NCBI GenBank assembly: GCA_001179505.1
Contig: CDMY01000306.1
Location: 10,281-74,280, forward strand
Length of the DNA stretch: 64,000 bases
Source: Vitrella brassicaformis
Lineage: Eukaryota; Sar; Vitrellaceae
Reading direction: 5' to 3'
Shown here: positions 37,501 through 49,171 of the stretch, in pieces
How positions within the stretch are numbered: position 1 is the stretch's first letter
How the letters are laid out: every line of letters starts with the position of its first letter
Made by a program: the position numbers and the translations under genes
The notes under the pieces: model-generated
The model's input: the letters and a program-made list of their open reading frames with translations, nothing else
The model's database searches: none
What the model was told of the DNA's origin: nothing

Positions 37501-39973
37501 AGCCCCAGCTGCCCCACACGGTCATCCCTGTCTCCCAGAAGACTCCAGTGCCGTACACAGACGAGGTGTGGGCGCAGATTGGCCAGGCTATATGTGTCTC
37601 CGTGCTGGACTTCTACGGCTGGAATCCCTGCTCGCGGCTGCCGTCGAGCAGGTACCGGTCTCTGATCGGTACGTGAGCATGCAGACAGGCAGACTGGCGC
37701 ATCCTTCGTGACAGTACTTGTGCATATGCTCCATGCTGACGCAGGTCTTCTCGATTCGTTCCCGCCCTCGTTCAAGATCGACTCTCGCAACCTGGCACGC
37801 AATCGCTCCCGCCTTCTGAAGGCCACCCTCCCCGCCAACACCAACAACAGCAGCATCAACAGCCCACTGGTCCCACCGCCCGACGTCCCTCCGCCCTTCT
37901 TCCCTGCCTCTGGCAGCCCACTGCCCCCCAGCATTCCCTCCGACCTCCCTGCGTGGATCAAAGTGTCTGATCAGTTTCTGCCCGACGCGCTGAGCGGCAA
38001 GACCAGCAACTGGCCCTACCTCAACACCAACCTGACGCCGCATGTCCGGCCGCCGCCCGTGTCGGTGGACAAGAGCAGAGGCAGAGACCGGAAGAAAGAC
38101 GACAGCGAGGGAGACGCAGAGAAGAGTTGTGACGAGGCTGTGACGGCGAGTGAGCTCGAGCCGCCGGCGGCTGTGGAGGCAGGTGGGTGAGGGAGGAGGG
38201 CGGAGGGAAGAAACGGTAAAGCGAGCGGCGTTCTATGCCTTCACTGGACCCACAATGTCCTTTCTGCATCGTTCTTCCATGCATGAGTCTCAGAGGCAGC
38301 TAAGGACGAAGTCACCGTGCCAGATGACGACATTGATGACGAGCCGGAGATGCCGCAGCAGCCCCCTTCACCCACCGCCATGCCGCCGTCGGCCAGAAAG
38401 ATGCCAGTGGCCATCAACTCACCCCCGCCATCACCAAACAAGTCACAGCTGCCTTCACCAAAGCGCCGGCCCGAAAAGCAAGCGCTGTCTCTGCGTGGCC
38501 AAGCTGCAGTGGTACAGTGTAGGCACAATGTATTACTTGCTTGTTTCTCTGTCGCAGCGTCTCTGTTACATGCAGAGCCGCGATCGATCGGTGGACGCGC
38601 CATCATCACGCATTCCGCGGCCTCCATCAGCCTCGCGCACGAGAAAGGCCGCCGCCACCAATACCGAGAAGACGGCAATATCATCATCGCCCGAGAGTGC
38701 AAAACTCGAGGAGCGGTTGTCGCGAAGCGGCTGGCAGCGACGACCAGGGTCAAGAGGGAACGACGACAAGGCAAGAGAGGAAAAGACGGTCTCTTCAAGG
38801 AGGCTGCCGTCATTTGAGAGTCAGTCAACGGCTGCGAGTCTCGAGCGAGGGCCGGTGCTGGCCAAGACGACCCCGCCTGCCCCAAAGGCCTCCCTTCTGC
38901 CAAAGCCGCAATTGCCGCAGACAGTCACCATCCCATCTTTCGCGCGCCTGCCCAACTCTCGGTCCATCTCCTCTGGCGAAGACGAACAGCAGCCCCCCGT
39001 GCTTCCGTCGCTGCTCAAGCCGCCCACCCTCTATCCCAGGCGTGCCAACTCCCTGGTGCGGCCTCCTCTGGGACCCCAGATGAAGCGCATGATGGGCGAG
39101 GACTGCCGGTCCCGCTCCAACCGTGGTGGGATTGAGGGCATTCTCGCTTCATCGCCGCGGACGATCAGACGGCTGCTTGACGCGACCATGAAGGTGGAAG
39201 AGGCGGAGGAATGGGCGACGGACAGCTTCGCTAGTGAGAGCTCTGTTCATGAGGATATGGACGTGCCGGCGGCGGCGGCGACAGATGAAGGTGGTCAGAG
39301 TGAAGCGGCCAAACAGCCTGAGACACAGCCAGCCCCGATGGAAGACAAGAAAGAGAAGCCCGTGTCTCTCTCGAAGACGGTCAGGAGACCGCCCCCACCC
39401 AAGGCAGCCAATCCCAAGGCACCCATCCCTCCCCTGCCGCCCCCTCTCACGAAGAGTACACCCGCGCCAACAGCAGCATCCACAACGGCCTGGCGCATGC
39501 GGTCGTCGCGTCTGTGCACGGGCAGGCGGAAACCCCCCGTACCAACAGCCAAGAAAGACAGCCGCGTCGACGGGGAGCGGCTGTGTCTCTCGCTGCGCTA
39601 CCCGAATCAAGACGCGCTGGCGCTGAGGCGGGCCGTCAGGGGCGACACCAAGGGACCAGAGTATGCGACACAGAGGGCTACTCTCAATCCAAGCAGATCG
39701 ACCGACACGCTCGTGCAGCCGACAGGCCGCTTGTCGCTCATGAAGCGGGGCAGAAGTTTGGCCAACATCGACCACCACCCGCAGCCAATGTCTCAGCCGC
39801 AGCAGCAGGGGCTGCCAGCCGGAGTGAGTGAAGCGCTCGAGAGAGAAGAGAATGAGATGATGATCGCAGCGATGGCCTCGTTGCGTCAGCAGAATGGTGT
39901 CATGATGGCCCCCTATCCCTTCTATGCAACCAATATTGACGGCAATTTCAGAAATGTGCGGGTCAAGATATGA
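34566..39973 (+). CDS. AGBL5: Cytosolic carboxypeptidase CCP5/AGBL5 (tubulin deglutamylase, M14B)
   Basis: Exons from ATG 34566 to TGA 39973. The N-terminal CCP domain includes WFYFGIEGG, LNQQGRLFQQGMKPV and FAFTYPFSYAANQ. An insertion of about 200 residues follows before YFARQLLCHSLEGRRVELLT, and another of about 100 residues precedes the zinc motif ARVHPGETPGQ, which is restored across an intron at 36813-36885. Next come IINPDGVARGHYRANLRGQN, LNRYY, FYMDLHGHATKRG and HSYTLECNYNAGRC. The zinc ligands (HPGE, DLHGH) and the catalytic Glu (TLECNYN) are all kept. CCP5 removes glutamates from tubulin, including the branch-point residue. The downstream ~750 residues are disordered, proline/serine-rich and longer than in animal AGBL5. 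That tail contains at least three further introns, the last near 38505-38550. Confidence 0.88.
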
Positions 39974-40463
39974 CAGACAGGGCATTGACATGGGGATTGG
40001 GGAACAGAGCGGGCGGTCGAGTTGTTGTTTTCGTGTCTGCGTGTGGGTGGGCGGACATGCAACGGATGGATGGGACTTTTTCTTTATGTGTCCTCGGTGC
40101 ATGCCTGCCTGCTGACGGATACGCAATTTGTGCAGGCTGTTCGCAGGACGATCATGGTGCATGGAGTCGAACCATACCTGACACACACAGGCTGACTGGT
40201 ATGCGCTTCCTCTTGGTGTCTGTGGCGTGGAAGCAGACGAAGGTCCAAACTTCGAGTTGGACGTTCCTTCCATCCTGACGGTCAACAATTGGTCTGTACA
40301 TGCCTGTCTTGGTCCATCCATCCATCACCATCCATCTATCCATCCATCCCCCCAAAGAGCACGTACGACACGACAATTGTCGGTGTGCATTGAGAAAAGA
40401 GGATGTCGCATCGTGTGTTTCTGTCTCCATCCGCAAATCAAAGAAATCGTCCAAGCAGACATG
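39974..40463. other. Convergent spacer, possible extra exon of the membrane-protein gene
   Basis: About 490 bases between CCP5 and the next minus-strand gene. On the minus strand around 40180-40275 a stretch bounded by a CAG acceptor-like site and a gtcagc donor-like site reads VQLEVWTFVCFHATDTKRKR. It could be a 3' exon of the membrane protein, but its frame cannot be linked with confidence. Confidence 0.4.
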
Positions 40464-42517
40464 TCATGGCAGCTCAAACATACTTGAATGAAAAGGACAA
40501 AACTCGTTTGTGCTTACTGACTGATACTTGTTCTCATCAGCAGCGGTCAAAAACATCAGCACAAGGACTGGCACATTGCGAATGATGATAGCAGTGCCGC
40601 TGATGCCCAGTGCCAGCAAGTGCATCCTGATGACGCCCGGCTCGGTTATGCTCTTAATCAGGGGCAAGTTGGCAGAGCGCACGAGGCAGATGTAGAGCGC
40701 ACCCTCGAACAAGACTTCTATCAGCACCATGATTCCCAGACCTACTAGCCTCTCTAGCAGGTGACGGACGGATGGAAAGAGGATCTGGCCGACAGTGATG
40801 TTGAACAGGTTGGTGAAGATGAGCACTGTCAACTCGACCAAGCTGTAGGCATGCATTTGCTGCAGCAGTGGAGGCAAAACAAGTGTAGAATGAATGGATT
40901 TTCTTGTCTCTCGCTTTCCTTGCTTACATCGCTGAGACGCCGAAGGAATATCGGGTGATAACCAAATTGAACAACCTGAGTGGAGACGTCCAGAAACGTG
41001 CTCAAAGACATCATGGAATAGCGACTGGCCCCCTTGAAACTCATCATGGTCGTAGAAAGGCGGCTGAGTAGCCTGACTGGCGTCTGCTTATCGCGCGTTT
41101 CCTGAGTATCTTCAGCAGTGACAGTGTTGAAGTGCCGATCTCGTACCGGCCTGTATAGGAATCTCACCAGATTTCTTCTCGCGGCACCACCTATGAGAAC
41201 GAAATACGGAATGGCTAGGTCGGTAACGAAGTCGAATGATGCAAAAATCAAGCTCGACAGAAGCTGATAAGGAGAGACATGTCCAGGAAAGACGAGGAAT
41301 GGATCTGACGCGAGAACAGCGTCGATGTGCCCACCCCTACCTGAGAGGAGATATATTCCATCTTGGCCTGGACGACCCTTGAGAAGAGTGCAAAGCCGAA
41401 CGCTACAAACGTGATTGCTGGAGACGTTTGCAGGGCAGGGCCGTCCTTCAGAGAACGAACGATGCCAGTGACTGAAACACAGACCGAACACGCATGGAAA
41501 CATGCTAATGTATCCATCGATCGAGTCGCATTTCTTACGGGTAGCAACAAAGGGCGACACCACGAGCAGCCAAGTGAAGAGGACGCCTGTCTTCTCGCGA
41601 TCTGTTGTTGCAGTCCGGGCAAGTGGCATAAAGTAGAGGCGTACGGCAAACGAAAGACAGATGACCACTACAAAAATGACCCATGTCTTGAGAATATACG
41701 CCCGCTTCCTGATTATCGTCGATTTCTGAGCCACTTGGCGAAAGACCCTGACAGGACAGGCACAACGACAGAGAATATGTGCCTACTATCACAGTTCCTC
41801 TCTCACATGAGGGGTACGAGCAGCGTGATGGGGTAATTCATGAGCGGCGCATATTTGTGGAGTTTCCGCAGGGTCTCGACGTGGTGGAAAAGTGCAAGAG
41901 CCACGTATGGGACAAACCCAGCAAGGAAGAAATACCAGGTCGTCCTCAAGCGGCGGACAGCCCCAATTGCGCTGCCCTCAGCCACAAGTAGTATCAAAGT
42001 CATATAGCATAGGGCAACGATGATGCGGCGAGTTACATCAAGGACTATCCCTGCTGCTCTCGCGCTCAATTTCTCGCACGCCGACCAGTACGCCAGCCAC
42101 ACCAGGGCCCAACAGACTGCAAAGCCGACGGCTGCAATTAGGTGGAATAAGAGTACCTGGAAAGTGACAGACCTGAAAGGACTGCGACATTGCGCGAATC
42201 ATTACCTTTGTGACTCGTCTTACAGTCGTCCAAAGCGGCTCAGGAGTGAAGACCGCACCAACGAATGAGCCTCCTTCATATTGCAAGTCAGTTTGGAACT
42301 CCTGAAAGGAGGCTGCATGTCCCGCGCATGCTCGGAATTCATTCACCCTTTCTTCGAGCTCCACCTCCTCTTTGCGCAGCGCTCTCCCGTCTTCTTCTCG
42401 GTCCTCATGATAGACAACCCCCTCTTCTGAGTAGGTTTCTGTAGGCAGACCGCAGGTCAAGTCGTTGGTCCCAGTGGCGCCTGTGCTCTCTGGGTCAATG
42501 ACATTTTGCTGGTTCAT
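40464..42517 (-). CDS. Polytopic membrane protein of unknown family (about 10-11 spans)
   Basis: Exons run from ATG 42517 (MNQQNVIDPESTGATGTN); an in-frame ATG at 42556 would add 13 residues. An acidic soluble N-terminus is followed by hydrophobic segments in order: VLLFHLIAAVGFAVCWALVW, IIVALCYMTLILLVAEGSA, WYFFLAGFVPYVALALF, WVIFVVVICLSFAVRLYFMP, GVLFTWLLVVSPFVA, ITFVAFGFALFSRVV, LIFASFDFVTDLAIPYFVL, LVELTVLIFTNLFNITVGQI, GLGIMVLIEVLFEGALYICL and LLALGISGTAIIIRNVPVL. A basic loop (RRNLVRFLYRPVRDRHF) lies between the eighth and ninth spans. Transporter or channel signatures are not recognisable. The terminal exon is uncertain: the frame ends at 40464, but a gtaagc donor precedes that stop. 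The gene faces the EF-hand gene with about 100 bases between starts. Confidence 0.65.
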
Positions 42518-42615
42518 CGCTGACTTTAAATCTCTCCACACGCGCGAGATCCGCATGCAGACTGGGGGTCTGTCTTCAGGCCCCCACATCGGCGCCGTCC
42601 GTTCTTCCCCCTCCC
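42518..42615. promoter_or_regulatory. Very short divergent promoter (membrane protein / EF-hand protein)
   Basis: Only 98 bases lie between ATG 42517 (-) and ATG 42616 (+), or 59 if the upstream ATG at 42556 is used. Co-regulation is plausible, not shown. Confidence 0.45.
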
Positions 42616-43914
42616 ATGGCGAATGCTGCCTGTTCTCAGCACGAGGTGGACGTCCTTCTGCCCCACATGCCCTTCAAGAGCGCGATGCACATCTTCAGGA
42701 GGAAAGGTACACACATGAGTAATTGTCCACCTTTCCTCCGCCTGACCATGCAATCAGAATCCTCATTTTGGTCTTGTGTCCAGTGGACAACAACTTCCAC
42801 TCGCCCAGAGGTGCGCATTCATGAGTGAAAGCAGCACATTGAATGTGGGCCTCTCATTTCTCTCTCCCTCTCCTCTGTGTTCCCGGCTGCAGATGCATTC
42901 AGGTGCACGTCAGAGCAAAGTGGGGCGTGTGCGCCTCATTGTGTGCCTTGATGTCCGTCTGTCGGTTGTCCACACTGCAGAAGGTTCTCTGGTAGCTATG
43001 AGGGTGCGATGGACTTCCAGACCTTCTGCAAGAATGCCCCCGACATCTTTGCGGAAGGTCTGGTTCTCCCCTGTGTGTATAAGCACTATATGTGCATTGT
43101 GCACATGCGCGAACTGCTATTCATCCAGATTTCGTCAACGAGGCGTATTTGCGGCCTTTGTTCACGGCCATGGACCACGACAAGGACGGGGCCATCAACT
43201 ACGGCGACTTCCTAAGGTAGGTGGCTGAACATCTCAGTAAGAATCTCTCTCTCTGTGTTGTGCGGTTGTGTGCCTGCAGGTGCGTGAGTGAGGTGCATGA
43301 CTACGCGCCGTTCGTGGACATTCCCGACATCGAGCACCTTGAGGGCATGCTGACGCTCGAGGCGGGTTGGTAGAAAGAAAGAAAGAAAGAAAGAAAGAAA
43401 GGCACACACCTGTCTGTCTGCATGCATATGCATTTCTTCCCACACACAGTTGTGTCTCCCTCCTTGCTTTCTGTTTGTCTTGGCAGCGTGGAACCTGCTG
43501 TTCCTGAAAGTCTTTGGGCGATTCACGAGTATACAGGAGGTCGGTCCGTCACATATACACACCAGCGGACAGATGAGTGCGCGTCTGCCTACCTGCCTCG
43601 TAGTCTTTTCTCGGCATCTGCCGCGAGCGACTGCGCCAGCCGGCCAACGCGATCACGCCAGAGGACTTCCACGCGTTCTTGGACACCGTTGGGCTGCGGA
43701 TGTTCGCTGAGGACGAGGAGGAGCTCTTCAAGAGGATCGACACGAACGGTATGTACGTGTAAGGCGTGTGTGTCTGTGCGAGGGAGGTGTATTCCTGTCT
43801 GTCTGTCTGTCTGTTTGTCTGCATGTATATGTAGGCGATGGTGTGATCGACTACCAGGAGTGGGAAAATGTTTTGATCTACGGGGCGGTGCATCACGGCA
43901 TTGTCGTGCGGTGA
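42616..43914 (+). CDS. EF-hand calcium-binding protein, about 200 aa
   Basis: Small exons join from ATG 42616 (MANAACSQHEVDVLLPHMPF) to TGA 43914. Two canonical calcium loops are visible: DHDKDGAINYGDF in the middle and DTNGDGVIDYQEW near the C-terminus. The second loop is interrupted by an intron right after its first glycine. A degenerate hand precedes the first (RFSGSYEGAMDFQTFCKNAP), and a degenerate hand with helix lies between (LRQPANAITPEDFHAFLDTV), so the protein is a four-hand type with two active sites, as in the calcineurin-B/recoverin range. There is no myristoylation start. The short C-terminal tail is VHHGIVVR. Family is clear; the exact subfamily is not. One intron holds a GAAA microsatellite (43372-43402). 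Confidence 0.8.
43372..43402. repeat. (GAAA)n microsatellite
   Basis: Seven GAAA units at the start of an intron of the EF-hand gene. It is one of few purine-rich arrays in the window. Confidence 0.9.
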
Positions 43915-44133
43915 CAGTGGTGGTGGGTCGCGGGGGGGTTGGTTGGCCAGGGGAGGGAGGTTTTGCGTCGTTCCTTCTTCATGATGGCCCTAGGTCGATG
44001 AACGATTGATCCTTACGCGCACGCACACACGTATCGGCCTGATGTCTGACTCTTCCAGACCTATCGACGCCTGCATGCCTCAGGCCTTTCCATGAACGTC
44101 TTAGCCACTCACACATAGACTTCTATCATCTCC

Positions 44134-45614
44134 CTATTTCCGCATCTTTGCCGCGGCGAAATGGAAGATGAGCACCAGGAGCATGATGGCCAGCAGCAGA
44201 GCAAAGCCGGGCTGTGTGACGTGGGCGGCGGCGGTCATCTGCCCACCTCCACCGTATACATCTTCCTCACCCATACCCTGCATCCATTCACACACAATAT
44301 CTACACATACATGCATGTGATGGACGAAGGTCGCTTGTAGACTGACCGCGAACTGTCGTGTGTTTTCGCAGACTTTGATGGGCGTGCAGGTGCGCTCCTC
44401 AACGTCTTTGCCCTCACACTCCTTCCCGCCACCCTGACACACGCACACATACAGAGTGGCGCACAAGGGCAGAAAGAGAGAGAGAGAGAGAGATCGGTCT
44501 ATGCGTGAGTGTGTATGTGCTGCTCTCCCCCATTTCCTCTCACCCGTGCTTCGGTCTTGACGGACCTCGAGCGTATTTGTTTGGGCGGCGTCTGGCCTTG
44601 GGGCGTGCACCTGAGTGTGGCGCAGACAGACAGGGAGGAAGCACAGCCATGTCTCCGTGTACATATGAATAGGTAGGCGGATGGATGTGCCAACGGCTTT
44701 GTGTGGCTCACGGCAATGGGCACTCCTGCCAATCGCCCCAGCCGCTCCACAAACAGTCACTGACTGGCAGCCAGGCACGCAGGCAGGCAGCCAGCACACC
44801 AATGAATGTGTGAGTATGAGTATGACTGTGAGTGTGAGTGTGTGTGCGCGTGCGTTCCGTCTGTGCAGCTACTGACCGCATCGTTCGGTGGTACATTGTT
44901 CAGTGTACGCCCTGTTCTCAACGTCGCAAACCGTGTTCTTGCCGGGCTTCCTGCACACCACACGGCATGGATGCCCCACCCATCACACCGGTGTGTGACC
45001 GGCGAACCTTTTCCAGATGGGCTTGCGTGAGCGCTTGCCGCCCCCACAATCGACACGAAGACCGCTGAAGACACAACCGGGGCGTATAGGCATGTTATTT
45101 TCTGTAGGGACACAGGTAGAGAGTGCGGCGCTTACTCTGTTCCCAGGCACTCGCCCCACTCCTCCCAGGTGTACTCACAATCATACTCTGCCGTATACAC
45201 ACAGATGTGCATTCCCCGGTGTGTTGTGTGGGTTTATCTGCAAAGATCTCTCTCGCTCACCACAGTCGGGTAGGTCTCTTGTACAATCCTGTTTCCGTGT
45301 CTGGGGCTTACATCTCTCCGGCTGATATCAGAAAGTGCACACTCTATGGGATGGCCTGTGTCTATCTGTCTGTATGACATACGTCTTCCTTTGCCTCCTG
45401 TGTCTGCTCAAGCGGCGGGTTGTGGCCCTCAGGCTTACATCTGCACACACACGCAGTCAGGCAGGAAAGAGCCCCAATGCACCAGATTGATGCTCTTTGC
45501 AAAGGATGGCACGGTGGTCCCTTCCTCTCCCTGGCGGACATACGAGGCCGTGCACAGTGGGTCCCAGTCGCCGTATTCGCAGGGAGGGGGATCCTTGCTG
45601 CCGCCGCCACCCAT
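44134..45614 (-). CDS. TSP1-domain membrane protein, copy A
   Basis: Ten short exons, about 250 residues, from ATG 45614 (MGGGGSKDPPPCEYGDWDPL) to TAG 44134. A short Cys-containing leader is followed by two thrombospondin type-1 domains. The first has YTWEEWGEC, then DCGGGKRSRKPIWKR and a CDVENRAYTEQC tail. The second has LWSGWGDWQECP, then GQTPPKQIRSRSVKTEAR, GGGKECEG and ERTCTPIKVC. Both contain WxxWxxC, the C-mannosylation motif of TSP1 repeats. The C-terminus has a single span (FALLLAIMLLVLIFHFAAA) and ends KMRK. TSP1 membrane proteins act in adhesion and motility in Apicomplexa; that role here is inference. No signal peptide is encoded at the chosen start, so an upstream exon may be missing. 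It is a clear paralogue of the gene at 49172. Confidence 0.78.
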
Positions 45615-45950
45615 CAACGGTGCTCAAATGAGTCAGACCTCCACAACAACAAACGATTGCGCAAGGAGAGAAATGACGGTCAGGCACGGTGGCTCTTATG
45701 GCTGTGTGCCCGCGGTTTGAACTCGACGTCGAGAGCGGGCACTGGGAGGGGAGTGAGGGGAATGGCCCCAAACGGCTGAGCTCGCGATTTTTTCCTTCCC
45801 TCCTCTCTCCCCAAGAGCGTTTATCGTGTCAGAGGAGGGGCCGCCACTCGTGCTTCATCCACTCACATCCCCCTACCCATCCATTTCCATCACCACACCT
45901 GGGGCTCCCAGTCGCCTTCTCAGCGGCCAGCACCGGAGCGTGATTCATTC

Positions 45951-47161
45951 ATGGCGGCGCTTCTCTCTCGGTTAACCACGGTGCTGCTCGCCCTCCTGTT
46001 CCTCACACACGGCGCCGTTGCGCAGCAGCAGGCCCCCCAGGAGCCCTGCAAGGAGGGCCACTCGTCGTGTTTCCTCATGCGGGGTCTCCAGCAAGTGTAC
46101 GATCCGTACCTCACGGACTGGGGGAGCATCCAGTTCGACCCCAATACGCCTGTATTCGAGCGATTCGAGCGCCTTCTCGGGAGGTGCACTGACAGGAACC
46201 TTGGTTTGGGTGCTGGCCTGATGCGCATCGTGAACGGCGACGGGACTCTGGTGTGGGAGGGGGCGTATGATGGCGGCCCGCCGGGTCGCAACGCGAAGCC
46301 GCCCCCGGTCACCCGAAAGCATCCGTATGAGATCGCCAGTATCTCCAAGATGCTCACGGTGAGTGGTACTAGTTGATCGATGAATGGCCGGCCAGTCATG
46401 CACTTCTTGTGTTTTGTTGTCGCTGTTTCTGGTGTGTAAGGCGGCGACCGTTTTCACGTATGTCGACGAGGGCAGGATCAACCTGTCAGGTACCACATAC
46501 ATTGGTGAACAATCCCAAGCACCGTCTCAATTGCCTGTGTGTCTGTCTGTCTGTCTGTCTGTCTGCAGACAAGATCATGGATCTGGTGCCGAATGAGACA
46601 AAGGTGCCCCCCACGCTGCATCAGTACAAGGGCAAGTACTACACCGACCAGATAACTGTCCAGATGCTCCTCAACCACAAGTCGGGACTCCCGGAGTACT
46701 GGAGTGTGAGATACCCAGTGTTACCCACACACATAGATACACCACTGGCAGTGATCTGTATGTCATTGACAGTCGCCCGACTTCAACAAGACCTTCCTCG
46801 CCGACGTCAATCGCTGGTGGGAGCCAGAAGAGGTCATTGCCTTTGCCGCCAAGATGGAGGCCCATTACGTGCCATACACCGGCGAGGACGAGCCTTACAT
46901 CGAGAAGTACGACCAGATGGCCGTGTACTACTCCGACACTAACTACATCCTTCTGGGGTTTCTGTTGGAGGAGCTGGAGGGCAAGCCGCTGGCTGAGGTT
47001 TACAAGTTGCGGCTGTACGAGCCCCTCAACATGACCAGCACATGGCTGCGTTATAGAGAGGAAGCAAGGTGGGTATGCCAGCTGCAGATATGGGTACAGA
47101 GAGAGACAGCACATCACACACACGTGCAAGCCGCCACTCTCTCTGTGTCTCTCTCTCTGTT

Positions 47162-47199
<38 letters not shown>

Positions 47200-48067
47200 T
47201 GTGTGGCCACAGGAGCTCTCTGCCGATATTGAATCGTTACTGGAGCAAGCCGGCCATCCATGGCAATGAGCAGATCGACATGTCTCTGCACCGGCGGCAG
47301 ACCGCCGAGTGGGCCGGCGGAGGGCTCGTGTCTACCAATGAGGACCTCATCAAGGTGCTGCGGGGCATCTTCGAGAGCCGTCGGCCAGGACCGGGCGGCC
47401 TCTACAAGAACAACGAAACCGTCCAGCGTTTCTTTGGCCCGGATGCCTTTCATATGCACGTGGATTACGACACCAAAGAAGTAGGTATCGAGTTGCATTG
47501 ACTGCGTTGCCTTGGCTTGTGCGGCTACATAAAATGCATTTCGGTGTGTGTGTGTGTGTGTGTGTTGCGCTTTGGTGTTTGTCAGGGGCAGTGGGACAAC
47601 GTGTACTCGTCTGGTATCTTCAAGGTCAAGTTCGACAACGAGGAATGGGGCGAGATCCTCGGCCACGAGGTGAGAGCGCCCTGATTAGATCTTATCCCTG
47701 TATCCCTGTGTGTGTATTGTCGTTCATCTTGTTTGGTCCATGCAGGGCTCCGGCAACAGCTTCGTCTACTGGTTGCCGCCCCTCGAAACATCCGATGGCC
47801 GCCGGCTCGGCGACTACTACTTCGTCGGTAGGTCCCCCCCAGAGGTGCGTGCATTAATTGGTTGTGACTCAATCAGGCACGCTGAACCAGCTGGAGCAGC
47901 TGCCGGACATCCCCAACCTATTCTGGTGGTTCGACGTCGTCTGGGAGACTGTCGAGCAGCTGGTCGATCTCGAAGTGCAAGAGAAATTAGCTGTCGAGAT
48001 ACCGCAGTTGCCAAAATATTTGCAAGAACGGCAAGCGGAAGCACAAAGGCCGGCGATCGAAACATAG
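45951..48067 (+). CDS. Secreted beta-lactamase-like serine hydrolase (S12 family)
   Basis: Exons from ATG 45951 to TAG 48067. The N-terminus MAALLSRLTTVLLALLFLTH, followed by GAVAQ, is a good signal peptide. The fold is that of class-C beta-lactamase/LACTB proteins: the nucleophile motif S-x-x-K appears as IASISKMLT, after a GAGLMRIVNGDGTLVWEG strand. VQMLLNHKSGLPEY is the region after the first helix set, YYSDTNYILLGFLLEELEGK provides the Tyr motif (Y-S-D), and LGHEGSGNSFVYW provides the third H-x-G motif. All three active-site elements are therefore present. These enzymes are usually peptidases or esterases in eukaryotes; the substrate is unknown. The C-terminus is acidic and without an anchor. 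The gene is divergent from TSP1 copy A, 336 bases between starts. Confidence 0.85.
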
Positions 48068-48444
48068 TAACCTTTGTGGCCGGTACAAATAATGTGTTGC
48101 AGTGGCAGTATCCAGTGGCGCTAAGTCATTTGGCTCTGGGACTTTTCTTGCTTTCCTGACTGGATAGGCGACTGACCAATCAGTTGGTCTACGTATTTGT
48201 GTAGATAATCCCACCTCACCTCTCTCTTCTGCGCTTTTTTTGCGCTCGTTCCTCGCACCCCCCTTCTTGCCTTTCCAGCTGCGATTTTGGGTCGTCACTC
48301 ATTAGTGAGTGGGTGGGTTACGGAATTGCCGTCTGTCAGGGCTAATGACCAAAAGGGGGTGTGAAGGGGTGTCTGCAGTTGTGCTGCCTTCGTCGTGTAT
48401 TGAAAGGGCAGGTGTTAGCGAATGTGCATTACAGTTTGTGTTTG

Positions 48445-48476
<32 letters not shown>

Positions 48477-49171
48477 AATTTGCATGGTTCATTCGCTGAA
48501 TGCAATGCGCTGTGACGCTTAGCTTCTTTAAGCTTCTTATTCCTGAGGAGGGGTTCGTTTTGGAGCGTGATGTTGTGCTTTGGGCTTGAGCTGCTTGTCG
48601 CCTGTGATGGTGCCTGATCGGCCGTTTGGTTTGTGTCTGGATGCTGCTGCCTTTCATGCTGTGTGGTGCGCTTGTGTGTCTGTGATTGCGTTCCCGCCTT
48701 CGTGCCTTTCACGTCAGTTTGCTGATTGGCTTTCACAGAAACTGTGGTCGTAGAGTCGGCGATGTCTCGCACACAGAAAGGCACAAGAGCGGACCACACG
48801 TTATGAATGGCAGCAGCATCCAGACACAAACCAAGCGGCCGACCAGACATCACACATACATCAGTGTTGACTTCATTTGAGACAGAGAGACGTGAGAGAG
48901 GGTCGGTGATGTGTCCATATGGATGAATTATACACGGAATACCACTCATCTCAGTGAGTAAGAGAGGCAGGGAGTGAGTGGCTGTGTGTTTGTCTATGGA
49001 GAAGAGGCAACAGGATTCCAAGAGATGGTGCGGGCGGGATCCTGCGAATCTTGGGGTGAGCATGCAGGCGGTGAGCAAATCGTCTTGACAGATCTTAGCA
49101 GACCTGAGTGTCTTCCTCGGGCCTATGTATAAGTCACGACGCGTGCCTATCCAGATAGTGCTCCACATGGT
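48068..49171. other. Convergent spacer of about 1.1 kb, no gene seen
   Basis: Between the hydrolase gene and TSP1 copy B. It contains a TA-rich run followed by TG repeats (48445-48475). Frames on either strand are T/G- or S/T-rich and lack splice-linked partners. Confidence 0.55.

Noticed and set aside
36474-37961. Minus-strand open frame of 495 codons
   Set aside because: It lies antisense to the conserved catalytic core of CCP5, whose sense reading has all family motifs.
39149-40321. Minus-strand open frame of 390 codons
   Set aside because: It is mostly antisense to the CCP5 tail. Only its upstream end (40180-40275) could be a real exon, and that is noted with the spacer.
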